Shown: positions 48,999 to 60,846, numbered from the stretch's first letter. The stretch is DNA of 64,000 nucleotides from Paraphaeosphaeria minitans (GCA_015832175.1 WJXW01000013.1:558001-622000); one strand, 5' to 3'. Notes: generated by a model not told the origin, from the letters alone. Numbers and translations: made by a program.

Positions 48999-49735
48999 AT
49001 GCTCAGGAATCGGGCGAGAACTGCGCCAGTCGCGACGGTTCGGGGCTCAGATGAAGCTTGCGGATAGCTTACCCAGATACCTTTGCGTTCGTTGCTGCTG
49101 GCAAAGATTAGAACGAGCACACCGTTGGATTGAATGGCTAAATCATGGGACCACAGCCGATAGCCAATCATTTCGGCGAAGCCCTCGGCGTTCGCCCTTA
49201 GTTTTGCTCTTGTGATCGCTCCCCGAGTACTTTGGCAGAAGTGGCGTCGTATGCGATTTGGCGGTAGTCTGCGTGGCCGGACTCCGAGTAGCTCGGCGCA
49301 GAGCTCTCGACCGCTACCAGTCGATAGGACCATATGCGGACAGGATGTACGCCTCAAGTCGGTTCTGATTGACGAGATCGGCTCGATGCGAATTGTTCTC
49401 GCTCAAACTCCACGAATGAGCTTCGGGAGGATCGTGATCCACATCGGAGATATTGGACGCGAGAATATGCATGCACTATGCTCGGAGTCTGTCGGAGACG
49501 CAGGCAAACCATAAGACACAAGTTGCGAAACAGGGCATGTAGGGAGACCAACGCAAGAGGAATTTCGCAGTTCAATTTCGCCTGCAGCGAGGCTGCACAA
49601 CAGCCGTCAGCTAAATGGTATACAACAAAAGTGCGCAACGAATCGAAACAAAGCAAAACGCCGTCCCCATGCAAGATTTCGTTACCCCAAAGATGCAGAC
49701 ATGACCAAGGAATCCCCCAAACGCATTAGACATTA
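48999..49735. other. Intergenic, no gene seen
   Basis: Shared 5' flank of the monooxygenase gene and 3' flank of the tvp38 gene; no recognisable ORF. Confidence 0.5.
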
Positions 49736-50812
49736 TCAAAACGCCCTCCCAGGCGGCGGCTCCGGCAGCCCCCAACTTTGCCTGACAACGTACTCGCCAG
49801 GCGGCACTCTTGTCATCGACATCTGCTGCGGCATTGCCCATGCCGCCTGCGGCTCGCCGACTTCAAATCTTCGTTGCTCTGCCTCTTTATCCGCAACGCG
49901 CATCTCGTTTTCCAGCTTTTGCTGCCGCCTCTGCGCCTGCTCTTCCAGTAGAATCTTCTTCACCTTCGCCATCTTCATCCATATCCAAATTCCTAGGACG
50001 ACGGTGACGACGAACACGGCGCCGAACATGACATTCTTGCCAACGTTCGACTTTTTCTGCTGCACGAGCAACACGCCCAGGTAGACGAGGAAGATTTGCT
50101 TGGGGAGCGAGAGGAAGGTGGCGACGAAGAAGTACCAGAACTTCACGTTGCAGGTGGCGAAAACGGCGGTGGAGAAGTGTGAGGGGATGGCGGAGAGGCG
50201 GATGACAAGTACGATCCAGAAGCCACCGTCGCGCGTGAGGCGGGCGAGGGCGCCGTAGTTGAGATTGGTGCGCTCGAGCTTGGCGGCTTTGCGTCGTAGG
50301 GTGTAGAGGAAGGCGAACCATGTGCCGACTGGGTGATGTTAGCGGAATGACTTGGGGAAACGGGACACAGATCAACGTACCCTCGCCTACGAAGGTGCCC
50401 GCTGCTACGATAGCGAAGCCGATCCATAAACCCCAGACCAGACCACACAGTAACGCAATGATCTCATGGCCGAACAGCGGTGGGAAAGAAATCACAAAGA
50501 GAATAGCGATGGGGATCAGCCAGCCGGCGGGCAGATCGCGCAGCTTCTCTGAGAAGGGACGCAGCTTTTCGACAACTTCATCGTGGTGGACGGTAATGTA
50601 GACGGTGAATATGAGGACTGCTATGCCGATGATGTGCCATGCTAACTCTGTCAGTACTCATAGAAGGCTGAGGGCGTTTATCGATAGGACGCACGTATGT
50701 ACTTGGGTGTGAGGAAGACGCGCTTCCAGTTGACGGGTCGGTAGTCAGTCTCTTCCGGGGCTTCGCCCGTGGGCTTGCCCCTGACTTTTCCCATCTCAAT
50801 ATCGTTCGCCAT
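49736..50812 (-). CDS. tvp38: TVP38/TMEM64 family membrane protein
   Basis: Golgi/endomembrane protein of the VTT (SNARE-associated, DedA-like) family; family members are implicated in lipid scrambling and vesicle traffic. Exons 50812-50695, 50641-50381 and 50328-49736 (introns 53 and 52 nt) give 323 aa. A hydrophilic N-terminus (MANDIEMGKVRGKPTGEAPE) is followed by membrane segments: HIIGIAVLIFTVYITV, WLIPIAILFVISFPP with the conserved FGHEIIALLCGLVWG, GFAIVAAGTFVGE, FWYFFVATFLSLPKQIFLVY and MFGAVFVVTVVLGIWIWM. The VTT core R-L-S-A-I-P-S-H-F-S-T is intact. A coiled-coil-like basic/acidic tail (KKILLEEQAQRRQQKLENEM) follows. Confidence 0.9.
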
Positions 50813-53098
50813 GCGCAGCGTTCGCACAGCCTCTCAACCTTTTGTTTGCTCAGAAACACGGTACAAACACAAGGAAACTTGGGTGAATGGCACGGCGAAA
50901 TCAGGAGCGACAGAACAGCATATGACACAGCACGCCCGACGCAGCACGCAGCCGCATAATGAATGAAAGCCGCTGTGAAACCAGGCGCTCAGGGTGGCCG
51001 TAATGCGCCCGCGCACAGCCAATCGCGGCGCCCCACTTCGGATCTGCTGCGCCTGGAACAGTAGCGCCCGCAGCCAAGCCCCTCCCCGGGCGCCAGTCTT
51101 ATTATTTAAAGCTACAGACGTGTGCGCCTGCGAGCCTCAGCGGTGCTCCCTGCACAGCCCCGTTTTTGCGCGTCGTTTGCTGTGTTGAGCGCGTGCGGTG
51201 GCCAAGATAACAACATTGTCATCGTCGCGGTGCTGTACTTTTCTTTTCGAGGCACATGCAGTGGCAGCGAGGGAGGTGAGGACGGTGGCTGCTCGTGCAA
51301 GGAGTGAGTCCGTGTGATGAGTTAGGGTCATTGATGTACCTACCTACTGTGTACTGCAGCAGCAATCGTCCCTCATCACCGCAAGTGCTGACTGTCATTG
51401 TGCGAGATGGTTGTCCGGCGATGACTGGTGATACGAATCAGCGCAAGCGGACAAGTCTACGCCACCACTGGTCCCTCTCTTCTCTCCCAACGCAGCTCTC
51501 CTCTCGCAATGAGCGTTACTGTTATCCGTACAGCATGCTTCCGCGAACGCCCGGAGCTATTGGCCCCGAGTGGTGGTCGTCTTCGACCCACCCTCGCGTG
51601 AATATCAAATCCATGAACCCACACAAACACGACGCGAATCTAGCCATGTGAAACCTCCCTCGCATTCAAACCGTAGCGGGCTGAGTGGATTCGAAATGCG
51701 CTTCCGGGCCAGAGCCGAGCGCGGCAGAGGCGAGTCTGGGTTAGGCTGTGCGCCGTTGGAGCCCTATAGGTGGGGCTTGGATGTGATGGTGTGCCGTTTG
51801 ACGGTTGACAGCTATAGTGAGGGAATATGATCGGCGGGGCAATGTAGGTAGGCTGAGTTGTGGTGAGTGCGATGCGACGATCAGGTACGTGAGTCAGGTC
51901 TGCGAGGGCTTTCAGCGATGATTTCTTTGAAGGCGGTTCGATGCTCGGCCTGGAAGGCTAGGTACGGTAGGTAGCGTTGGATCGGTGTTGCAATTGAGGT
52001 AACACAAAGGTATCACGTAAATGAGGATACCCTTTTTTCTTGCCGTCTTTGATGTCCTCCAGCAGTTTAGCAGCTGTCTTGGGTTCCAGCGATATTTTCA
52101 TCGATGGCAGCCGGTATGTTTACCAGTTCAGTAGATACAGTTAACGGTGCCAACTGGACACAAAGATAGGTCGACATTAGTACGTGCGCCCAGTTGATGT
52201 TCTGGCCTTGCGTGTGTTGCGCCGTCAGTTGAGTTCCAAGATATTCTTTGCGACCATTGTACAACCGACCAACAGTCTCTCTGCGTCTGGGTCGCATTGA
52301 GAAGCCCACAAGAACCACTATATATTTGTGGGATCTAGAATGTTGCTTGGTTTCTGGTCTTGAGGGCGTGTCAGTGTGTTTGGACTTTAGTGTTAGCCAG
52401 ACCAACAATGTAGGAGAGGGCTTATCGGTTCGTCTGAAGGGTGAGTCGGTTACACTTCGTCAAGAAGTGATGCTCTTACGTTGCGAGCGCCTGGAGGGTG
52501 GTTGGGGTCATTGTTACTGTCAGTTCGTGACAACGATGGATAGAATGAAAGTAACGTTGCCATCAGTGTTGCGATTAAGACCAGCACAGCATAGCAGAAA
52601 TGGTGTGTGAAAGACGGTTGAGGGAGGGTTGAACGCCTCGGTTTAAGAGGCTGCCTATTGTTAAGTTGCTTTCGAGTAATGTTTGACCTATGCCAGAAGG
52701 CGTTTTCTTACTCCACGACCCATCTTTTCAACTTAATAGGTGAGTTCAAAGCGAAACGCGCAGAATAGCACCTGGAGTCTTAGCCCCAGTTTTTCTGCCC
52801 AATTAAAGTTAATCATCCAGAATCAGTTTCCCGAATGGAATCAGAAGGATAAACATTTTGTACATTAAGGAATCTTTCGGAGATGAGTTAGGGAGCTGCT
52901 CATACCCTATCTTTATCTGTACAACGTTCTCTGGCTGCGCGTGCGCAAGGAGTTGCGATGAGACTCGTCACGATGGTTGTGATGTCATGCTAAAATTAGG
53001 ACTAGCTTGTTCATGGCCAAGATTCAACCATCCTTCAAGAACACCCTTCCATCTACAACAAACGACCTCTAGACCCTGTCTTCCGCATATCAATTAAT
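50813..53098. other. 2.3-kb intergenic interval, no gene seen
   Basis: Short ORFs only, with no recognisable product on either strand. Composition falls gradually from GC-rich near tvp38 to AT-richer near 52.6-53.0 kb. Confidence 0.5.
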
Positions 53099-54643
53099 AT
53101 GACGTCTCCGTTACTCAATATCGCCGTAACTAGGAACGAAAACGAAGGAATCCCAGATCATCACGTGGTCACTAAACCCGCAACTTGGGCATCGGTCTTA
53201 ACTCCCTGGACTTCAGCGCCGAACAAAGAGAAGGTCATTCGGAAGCGTACAAGTCGCGTGAAATTACAACATGGTACCGATAATATCGCGAGCTTTCAAA
53301 ACCCATGGCCCAGTTTCCACAAGCCTACACGTCAGGAGCTCTGGAACTCGCTGGCTTTCGGTGCTGACGAAGATCCATCCATCGAGCTTGCTGCCTCGCG
53401 TGCCCCGGAAGCACTAGCGAATGGATTGACCAGGGCGATCCGAGACAGGCAAGCGGCCCAATTGCTTCAAATCGAGAAGCCAGACTTTTCATTTGATGGT
53501 GACAAACATCGATCCAAATCAACATGGCTAGGACACGCATCCATGCTGCTTCAATTGCCACCCCTGGAAACCGGAGGGTCACCAATAAGTGTGCTTTTTG
53601 ACCCTATATTTTCTATGAGATGCTCGCCGTCTCAATCAGTTGGCCCGATACGATCATACCTTCCTCCATGCAAAGTGGAAGATCTGCCCCCAATCGACGT
53701 GGTCCTTATCAGCCACAATCACTACGACCATCTGGACTACGAAACAATCAAGAGTCTTTGGAAACTTCACACCTCCACTGTACGTTTCATCGTTCCTCTA
53801 AAGAACAAGAAGTGGTTCCTAGAAGTCGGCGTGCCAGCAGATCGAGTCGAAGAGTTTGACTGGTGGGAGTCTGCAACGATCACGTCAGAAGGCGCAGGCA
53901 ATTCCCAACTTCAAATCACGTGTACTCCGGCCCAGCACGGTAGCGGTAGAGACGGTGGGGTTGCAAACACGGCATTGTGGTCATCCTGGTACTTGGAACA
54001 CAGAACAGCCCATGGGAACGCATACAGAGTGTTCTTCGCGGGAGATACGGGTTATCAGTTCCACGGCGACCCATCTTGGCCTTCTCAGCCGCCTGTCACC
54101 GGACCAAAGACGCAGCCGGCGCAATTCGTGGGGCCAAAACGACCGAAATCCAGGCGTGCGCGCAGCAAAGAGGCAAATCTACTGACATCTGAATACCCTG
54201 CATGCCCTGCCTTTGCAGAAATTGCAACGCGTCTCGGACAGCCTCATCTTCTCTATCTTCCTCTCGCACTTGGGGCCACTTGGGCCTACTTCAAGAGCTT
54301 CTTCTCCAACTATCTTCCCGATTCCCTGGACCCCTTTCCGCGGCATGGTCCTGGTATCACAGGTGCAATCCACATGCCTCCCTGGGATGCAGTTCGGGTG
54401 CTCAGGGAAATGACAGACAATGCGGCCGGTGACGGCAAGTCAGACCAGCCAATCGCGATTGGCATGCATTGGGGTACCTTTGTCACGGACCAGACTGAAG
54501 TGCTCAAGACGCTCGGCCAGCTGGAATGGGCTTGCAGCCAGCAGGATGTAAAGTTTTCGAGATCGCTGGAGGGGGCGCAGGAAAATGGCGGGCAGCGAGC
54601 GTCTTTCATCGCTCTGAATCATGGGCAAAGCGTGACGACTTGA
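53099..54643 (+). CDS. NAPE-PLD-like metallo-beta-lactamase-fold hydrolase
   Basis: Intronless, 514 aa. The zinc-binding motif SHNHYDHLD (His206-x-His208-x-Asp210-His211) and the flanking WLGHASMLLQL, VLFDPIFSMRCSPSQ, VGPIRSYLPP, FFAGDTGYQFHGD and IGMHWGTFVTD are those of N-acyl-phosphatidylethanolamine phospholipase D relatives, which release N-acylethanolamines from membrane lipids. All ligand positions look intact, including the His in AQHGSG and the Asp in GDTG. Compared with animal NAPE-PLD it has a longer N-terminus and an insertion rich in Pro/Lys/Arg (GPKRPKSRRARSKEAN, about residues 347-362). There is no signal peptide. The start at 53099 precedes the first conserved block by about 60 residues and is not certain. 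Confidence 0.88.
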   Translation: MTSPLLNIAVTRNENEGIPDHHVVTKPATWASVLTPWTSAPNKEKVIRKRTSRVKLQHGTDNIASFQNPWPSFHKPTRQELWNSLAFGADEDPSIELAASRAPEALANGLTRAIRDRQAAQLLQIEKPDFSFDGDKHRSKSTWLGHASMLLQLPPLETGGSPISVLFDPIFSMRCSPSQSVGPIRSYLPPCKVEDLPPIDVVLISHNHYDHLDYETIKSLWKLHTSTVRFIVPLKNKKWFLEVGVPADRVEEFDWWESATITSEGAGNSQLQITCTPAQHGSGRDGGVANTALWSSWYLEHRTAHGNAYRVFFAGDTGYQFHGDPSWPSQPPVTGPKTQPAQFVGPKRPKSRRARSKEANLLTSEYPACPAFAEIATRLGQPHLLYLPLALGATWAYFKSFFSNYLPDSLDPFPRHGPGITGAIHMPPWDAVRVLREMTDNAAGDGKSDQPIAIGMHWGTFVTDQTEVLKTLGQLEWACSQQDVKFSRSLEGAQENGGQRASFIALNHGQSVTT

Positions 54644-54989
54644 TATCACCTCCAAGGGGATACGCGGTTGGGACATGAAAATGTCACCGCAGATAACCTT
54701 TGTGTTTTATATACATATCAATACAACATCTCGTTATATAAAATACATATTTGACGGAATCATTCTCATGCATAATTGCAGGTGTGCCAGTTCGTACCTG
54801 GCCGTGCTCCCGCATCCGCAGCAGTTCAGCCTGCTCGGAGCATCAGGCATCATGCGAAAGGATAAAGGGCTCTCCGCCAGTGACGACAAAAGACTTGATC
54901 CTCATGACAACCTCAGAGTGGACGACATTGGAAAGGACAAAGAATCCGAAACTCTTCACAGTGGGCTTAACTTTGAACGCAAGCCGGTA

Positions 54990-55440
54990 TTGCATCAGTG
55001 TGGCAGCAACGAGATCCAGAAAGCACCTGGAGAAGGGAGGACTCTCAACTAAGGCGCGCTCAACCGAGCTTGCCCGAACGGGGGCATGGAGTTTGCAGGA
55101 ATATCTTTCGGTTGGATCTGTCCTTGCGCCGACCTTCCAAATTCGATTCAGGTCCTCATCTGAGGTCTCGAAGTGCCCTTGTAGCTGATCGAGAGACGTG
55201 GTTGGGATCGTTTCGCTTCACACTCACGTGTTTTCTAAGACAAGCTCGCCTGTTGTCGAGAGGTTGAACTTCTGGTACCGGAAGCCACCCTAGATCAGTC
55301 GGTTTGTGTGCAGAGACAGTCCCATGATGTTGTACTGGCCAACTCTGCAGGCATCTATAATTGTGGTTAAAGCAAGTGGTCGTAGCTCTGGGACATACGT
55401 CAGAGTTGACACCGAGGAATTTATGCGTGATGCTTGCCAT
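54990..55440 (-). pseudogene. Possible GH78 (alpha-L-rhamnosidase-like) relic
   Basis: Minus-strand fragments in shifting frames resemble a secreted rhamnosidase-like glycosidase: VGQYNIMGLSLHTN, GGFRYQKFNLSTTGELVLEN and FETSDEDLNRIWKVGARTDP. An in-frame TAG lies between the first two, and the third is in another frame. An intron-like GTGAGTGTGAAG ... CTACAAG does not restore phase. The assignment rests on pattern memory of the F.(S/T)SDE.LNRIW..GA block and is weak. No gene was found in the rest of 54644-55900. Confidence 0.3.
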
Positions 55441-55831
55441 GTAGAAGCCATTTAGAATATCTCTAATCTCGCTACATGTAGGTAATCTCTAGACAGGACT
55501 TGTCGCCAGTCGCAGATACGATCTCGAACGTGTACCCGAGTGGCTGAGTAATGCAAGCTTCAGGACTGTCCCTAGAAGATTCTTCATACCGCCGATACCT
55601 TTCATGTAGTTGGTGCCGACATTCTGCATTTGGATGGCTGATTTCGTATTCGCTGGATTCTTTCGCGTACCAGCCATCGTTTCATTGGCCAATAGCCTAG
55701 TACGACGTATCGCGTATCTTCTGACTTTTGAGCTAAGCCATAGTAGGAAAGAGTACGCTGCTAGCCTACCTCACTTCGACTACCGTTTAGACCCTCAAAT
55801 CGGGCCTTAATTTCTCAGTCGTGGACCCTTT

Positions 55832-55837
55832 TATAAG
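55832..55837 (+). promoter_or_regulatory. TATA box candidate for the glucosyltransferase gene
   Basis: TATAAG in TTTTATAAG, about 65 nt before the preferred ATG at 55901. Confidence 0.35.
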
Positions 55838-55900
55838 TACTACCATGCGGCATTCCGAAATGGATTTCTCACCGTTCCATCATCGGAACTCTTGTCTGCC

Positions 55901-58699
55901 ATGGTCGCCAAATATACAGATTCTAATGCAGAGGAGGATAATCTTGTCTGGGATGCACCTCCTCCCTACGCATTACGATCTTCTAGCGATGTTCTCGCCG
56001 GCTCGTGTATACTGAACAGTAAAAGTACCGCTTTCGTCTCATGCGCATCACTGACAGATTGTAGCTGATGGGACTTTGAACGTTGAACTTGAATCCGCAG
56101 CCCCCAATGAGCTGACCAAGTTGCTACCGATATACCGACCAGCTGTACCAGAACCAGAGGCGGAGTCCCTTGGAAAATGTCCTCCGCTGAACATTGTCGT
56201 GCAGGTGGTTGGCAGCAGAGGAGATGTGCAGCCGTTCATCGCCCTGGGAACTGCTCTCCAACGCTATGGACATCGCGTGCGGTTAGCAACCCACAACGTC
56301 TTCGCAGACTTTGTGCGCAAGTCAGGCTTAGAGTTCTACCCAATCGGCGGCGACCCCGAGGACTTGATGTCTGTGAGTGCGCGCGTCGTATATCGCTGTC
56401 GTATTGCAATCTAACCCCTCACCCTTTAGTATATGGTGCGCAATCCCGGCCTGCTCCCATCTCTCGATTCCCTGAAAGGAGGAGACATTCCACGTAAACG
56501 ACGCATGATTCACGAAATGTTGCAAGGCTGTTGGGACTCCTGTATCCTACCAGATCCCATCTCACAAGAACCCTTTGTTGCAAATGCAATCGTTGCGAAC
56601 CCTCCATCATTCGCACACGTACATTGTGCGCAAGCTTTGGGCATTCCCGTCCACTTAATGTTTACTATGCCGTGGACAGCAACACGTGCATTCCCACATC
56701 CACTTACTAAGGTTAAGGCTAAAGATATACGACAATCTCAAGCAAACTACTTCAGCTATGGCATTGTTAATATCATGACTTGGCAAGGGTAAGTGTTGCT
56801 GGAGCGAATGAAATCATAAACTCGATCACGGTCATGAGTTAACTCCAAGATTTAGTTTAGGCGATGTGATCAACGGCTGGCGTGTGAAAGACCTACACTT
56901 GGAACCCGTCCATACGAGCATGGGTCCAGATCTCATTGAATCCTTGAAATTACCCTTCACCTACTGCTGGTCCCCTGCACTTGTGCCCAAGCCTCAAGAT
57001 TGGGGTTCAAACATCGGTAAGCATGTCAACTCTGCTGTTCCTTGTCGCGGGGTCTTTCTTCTAACGCATACAAGATATCTGCGGATTTTTCATGCGTGAT
57101 GAACCTGCATACACACCGCCTCAAGACCTCGACAACTTCCTTCGCGCCGGCCCGGCCCCGGCGTATATTGGATTCGGCAGCATCGTCTTGGAAGACGCGA
57201 AAAGAATGACTGAATCAATCCTCCAGGCTTGTCGGGTTGCCAAAGTCAGAGTCATCGTGTCCAGGGGCTGGAGTAAATTGGGAGGAGATGACCCGAGCAC
57301 AGACGACGTCTTCTACCTGGGAGACTGTCCCCATGGTAGGTGCTTGGAAACTGTGCGCACACGACCATTGCTGATTTCCTATAAGAGTGGCTTTTCAAGC
57401 AAGTCTCTGTTGTCGTTCATCACGGCGGAGCAGGCACGACAGCCTGTGGACTTTACAACGCTCGGCCGACAGTGATCGTACCTTTCTTTGGCGAGTATGC
57501 TGGATCCACTACACTCCAGTCACATGTCTTCTCGCTGATTCGTGGAACAGTCAACCCTTCTGGGGCAACGTCGTTGCTAGCAACGGTGCAGGACCGGTTC
57601 CGATACCGCATACCTCCCTCAACAGCGAAAATCTGGCAGAAGCTATCAAGTTCTGTCTAACTCCTGCAGTCAACCAGGCCGCCCGAGCTGTCGCAGATCA
57701 GATGCGCCGCGAGAACGGAGTTGAGAAGGCTGTGCAGTCCTTTCATCGCCACCTAAATATCCCGAAGATCTCATGCGACATTCAACCTCAACATGTGGCA
57801 GATTGGGCATGTCGTCTGTCGAAATCGAAAGCGGAGACAAAAATGTCTCATGCGGCATTGAAAGACAGTGTTTTGAAAGGCCACGTCAAGCTCGGAGATG
57901 CAGCACCGTAATTGATCCTCCCTCACTTGATAACGCTCCTGGTACTCATTGAAACAAGATATCAACCAAAGGACTACAACATGGGCGTTGAACGGCTTGA
58001 TCCATTTTCCGCGGGTGCATCGGCTACTCTCGGCGTGTTGACCAACTTTACGTCCGCTTTAGGTGGCACCTTTATCGACCCGTTCAAACAACACAAACAA
58101 GCTCGACTTGCAAATGGCAATGGTGGGTCGGCTGGCTTAGCAGCAGCCACTGCTGTGGGCAAAGGGTTCGCTTCCATGGGGACTAGCTTGAGCAAAGGCA
58201 CTCTTGTGGATGTGCCTTTGGCACTTGCAGAGGGACTCAGAAACGCTCCAAGGCTATACGGTGAAGAAGTCAGAGACCATGGAAAGGTAAAAGACTGGAA
58301 GAGCGGAGGTGCATTTGCTGCAAAGGTATGTGCAATGCTCAATCAACGCCATCCTAAACTGACGCAGGTAGAATTTTGGCACGGGCTTCTATGAGGGAAT
58401 CACGGATATTGTGATCAAGCCGTATGCTGGTGCGAAGAAGGAGGGCGCTCTCGGTTTCATGAAAGGTGTGGGGAAAGGTTCGTTGAATATGGTCGCGAAA
58501 CCTGGGAGTGGTGAGTAACATACGAATCTGTGCGTCACAGCCATCAGTGCTAATGAAAGCAATAGCAATGTTCGGGCTGCTCGCGTATCCTGCACAGGGA
58601 GTATACAAGAGCATAAAAAGCCTCAAAAAGAGCCCTGTCACAGATGCAGTCAGGGCTGGAAAGCTCGCAAATTATGAGCGCTACAATGATGCATTATAG
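55901..58699 (+). CDS. Sterol 3-beta-glucosyltransferase-like GT1 enzyme
   Basis: UDP-sugar:lipid glycosyltransferase of the GT1 / sterol glucosyltransferase (Atg26/UGT80-type) group. Ten exons: 55901-56018, 56065-56372, 56430-56788, 56856-57016, 57075-57335, 57386-57494, 57551-57907, 57959-58325, 58372-58510, 58566-58699; frame intact, 770 aa. The N-domain has [20 protein letters not shown] and [15 protein letters not shown]. The donor site has [16 protein letters not shown], the UDP-binding [20 protein letters not shown] and VPFFGDQPFWGN. Unlike Atg26 there is no PH/GRAM region before the catalytic part. After it come about 190 residues rich in Gly/Ala ([59 protein letters not shown]), a fungal-specific tail that may bind membranes. 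Intron 7 hides a TAA, so unspliced readings wrongly split the gene near 57910. Confidence 0.87.
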
Positions 58700-59247
58700 A
58701 TGGTCAGTGATGACGCTGATGAATGGACATGGTGTTGTGGTCCATTTTGGCCCCATTTCGCTTGTTTGTGATGTCACTTAGATGCATTTAATAACAACAT
58801 GAACCGCTGCTTTGGGTGCGGGGCCGATGCATACCGACGAACGAACATCCGTGGGCGGATCTCAGTCCACCTCTTGGCCCCGGGACCTGCCACTGGTTGC
58901 AAACCTATTTCAGCAGTCCCGACGTATAGGTTCATAAGGACCTCTTGCGTATTACAACGTCCTTGCGCAGCTCCTGTTCGCTTACTGTACGCAGCAGCTT
59001 CTTAGATAACTGCAAACCTTGTTCAGCCAAAAGGCAGGCACGAGCTTCGTTTCTGCTTAGCACCCAAAAAAAAATATCAATTAATCTTGAACGACTCCGA
59101 GGTAATGATTTTGGTGGAGCAAAGTCTCTGTGCAGCAGCTGCTCTTGCTCCAGTCTGGAACGTAAGGTGGGTGTCATTAAAAATGTCATGTTCTATGTCT
59201 AATGAGGACGTTTCCAGATCAACAAATTCCACACATCCTTCATTATT
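58700..59247. other. Intergenic, no gene seen
   Basis: Promoter side of the F-box gene; an A-rich tract at 59065-59082. Nothing else recognised. Confidence 0.5.
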
Positions 59248-60846
59248 ATGGAACAAGCACAAAAAAAGAATATTGAATCGCCGGCGCTGTTGGTCCTGCC
59301 CAACGAAATTTTCCTCGATATCGTACATCTTCTCTGCACATCGGACCTCAGGAGTCTAGGCCGGGTGAATTGCCGTCTTCGAGGCTTCGTTATAGACTAC
59401 CTGTATCGATATCGATACAATGTCGGAATCCATGCTCTGCCGAATGAGCTCACACTCGAGATTGCGCAGCACCTGGGACATCAGAAGGATCGTAGTCGTC
59501 TCGCGCGAGCAAGTCAGAGGTTCTATCCACTTATCATGCGTTACATAATTCGTCACAACGTGGTGAATGGTGGAAGCAGTCTAATGAATTATGCCGCTAA
59601 AAGAAACCTTGTGGGCATGGCGCGAAAGATGATATGTCTCGGCGGCGACGTAAACACTCAACATGGATTTTCAACAAAGGTTATGGGCAAGACGCTAACA
59701 CCACTCGCAACGGCGGCTTGTTATGGACACCAGAGGATGGTCAGGATGCTTCTAAAGTTCGGGGCAAGTCATTTTATCGACGGAGTGAGACTTCCGCTTG
59801 CATTGGCGATATTGAAAAGATGCGAGAATGTCGCCCTGATACTGTCTCAAGAGCTCGATTCCAGTGACACTTCATTTACATCCTCGACAAGACAAACGCT
59901 GTTACAGATGGCTTGTGCGGCGCAGCTCGTCATATTGGCCAGGTACTACCTTGAGAACATTCCGTACAATTCGCATGACTGCGACATCGCTCTGTTCCGA
60001 ATTATCCAGAAGGATGCGAGCAAGACTGAATTCATACAGAGGCAGCTCCATGAAGAAGTTTTCCAGATCGTGTTGATGCTCGTAAGACACGGTGCCAGTC
60101 CTGATGTCTGCGTTCGGACTGGAGGCTCTGTCGTCACTACCCGGGGTATCGCCTCTAGACATCCAGATCCACGGATAAGGAATATTTTTCTAAAGTTGAC
60201 GAACTTCGAAAAGCCTAAAGCATCCGCATCACACATCGGTCGGCCGTGGATGTCCTCTGAAAACAAGGTTTTCGAACTCCAGAAGTCAGCAGCGGAAGTA
60301 TACGCTCTTCAAGAAAGCCGATATGCAACCTTGTGGGATTTCGTGGAGGCATCGACTGAAGACGCGGCGACAGACATGGAAGAACAGGGCATGTTTTTAT
60401 CAAGTGATGCAAAAGTTGCGTACCTCATGGAGAGCGGACTGCAGAGAGCACGGAGACGTTCAGAGCGTGCGACACCCCCTCCGTCATCGTCATATCCAGG
60501 ACTTGGTGTCGTACAGGGAAGTGCGCAGCATACGCTTGAGACTTTCTGGGCAAACTTTCCGCCCCGAAATCTCTCAGAGTCCCCACCACCCAAAAGGAAC
60601 GTAGAGAGCCTTGGATCGCGAAGCGCAAATCACACAGAGAAGCCTGCAGAAGAAGAGGACTTTCCAGCACTAGCGTACCCTAGATCGAGACAAGATGACT
60701 ACAAGAAAAATGTATGGGCCGATTTTCGGTCCAAGGGGGATTCGCCAAGTCTAAGCAATGATGAGCGGACTTCGCATGATGATGGTGGTGTCACGCTGTC
60801 TGTTCGTAAGAAGTCGAAGAAGAAATGGGTGCCTCTTTCGTTATGA
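59248..60846 (+). CDS. F-box / ankyrin-repeat protein
   Basis: Intronless, 532 aa. Two F-box-like segments stand in tandem: LLVLPNEIFLDIVHLLCTSD with LRSLGRVNCRLRGFV (about 14-50), and IHALPNELTLEIAQHLGHQK with RSRLARASQRFYPLI (about 61-96). A probable ankyrin stretch follows: NYAAKRNLVGMARKMICLGG with DVNTQHG, then LTPLATAACYGHQRMVRMLL with KFGAS and a weaker later repeat IVLMLVRHGASPDV (about 110-290). F-box proteins recruit substrates to the SCF ligase through Skp1; the cullin-1 of that complex is also in this window, though distance makes any link coincidental. The C-terminal 150 residues are disordered and basic, ending KKSKKKWVPLSL, with an LETFWANFPP motif. The first F-box may be the functional one. 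Confidence 0.8.
   Translation: MEQAQKKNIESPALLVLPNEIFLDIVHLLCTSDLRSLGRVNCRLRGFVIDYLYRYRYNVGIHALPNELTLEIAQHLGHQKDRSRLARASQRFYPLIMRYIIRHNVVNGGSSLMNYAAKRNLVGMARKMICLGGDVNTQHGFSTKVMGKTLTPLATAACYGHQRMVRMLLKFGASHFIDGVRLPLALAILKRCENVALILSQELDSSDTSFTSSTRQTLLQMACAAQLVILARYYLENIPYNSHDCDIALFRIIQKDASKTEFIQRQLHEEVFQIVLMLVRHGASPDVCVRTGGSVVTTRGIASRHPDPRIRNIFLKLTNFEKPKASASHIGRPWMSSENKVFELQKSAAEVYALQESRYATLWDFVEASTEDAATDMEEQGMFLSSDAKVAYLMESGLQRARRRSERATPPPSSSYPGLGVVQGSAQHTLETFWANFPPRNLSESPPPKRNVESLGSRSANHTEKPAEEEDFPALAYPRSRQDDYKKNVWADFRSKGDSPSLSNDERTSHDDGGVTLSVRKKSKKKWVPLSL

Noticed and set aside
57912..58394. Separate small gene downstream of the glucosyltransferase
   Set aside because: A 51-nt intron (57908-57958) removes the TAA and joins this frame to the glucosyltransferase in phase, as in fungal homologs.
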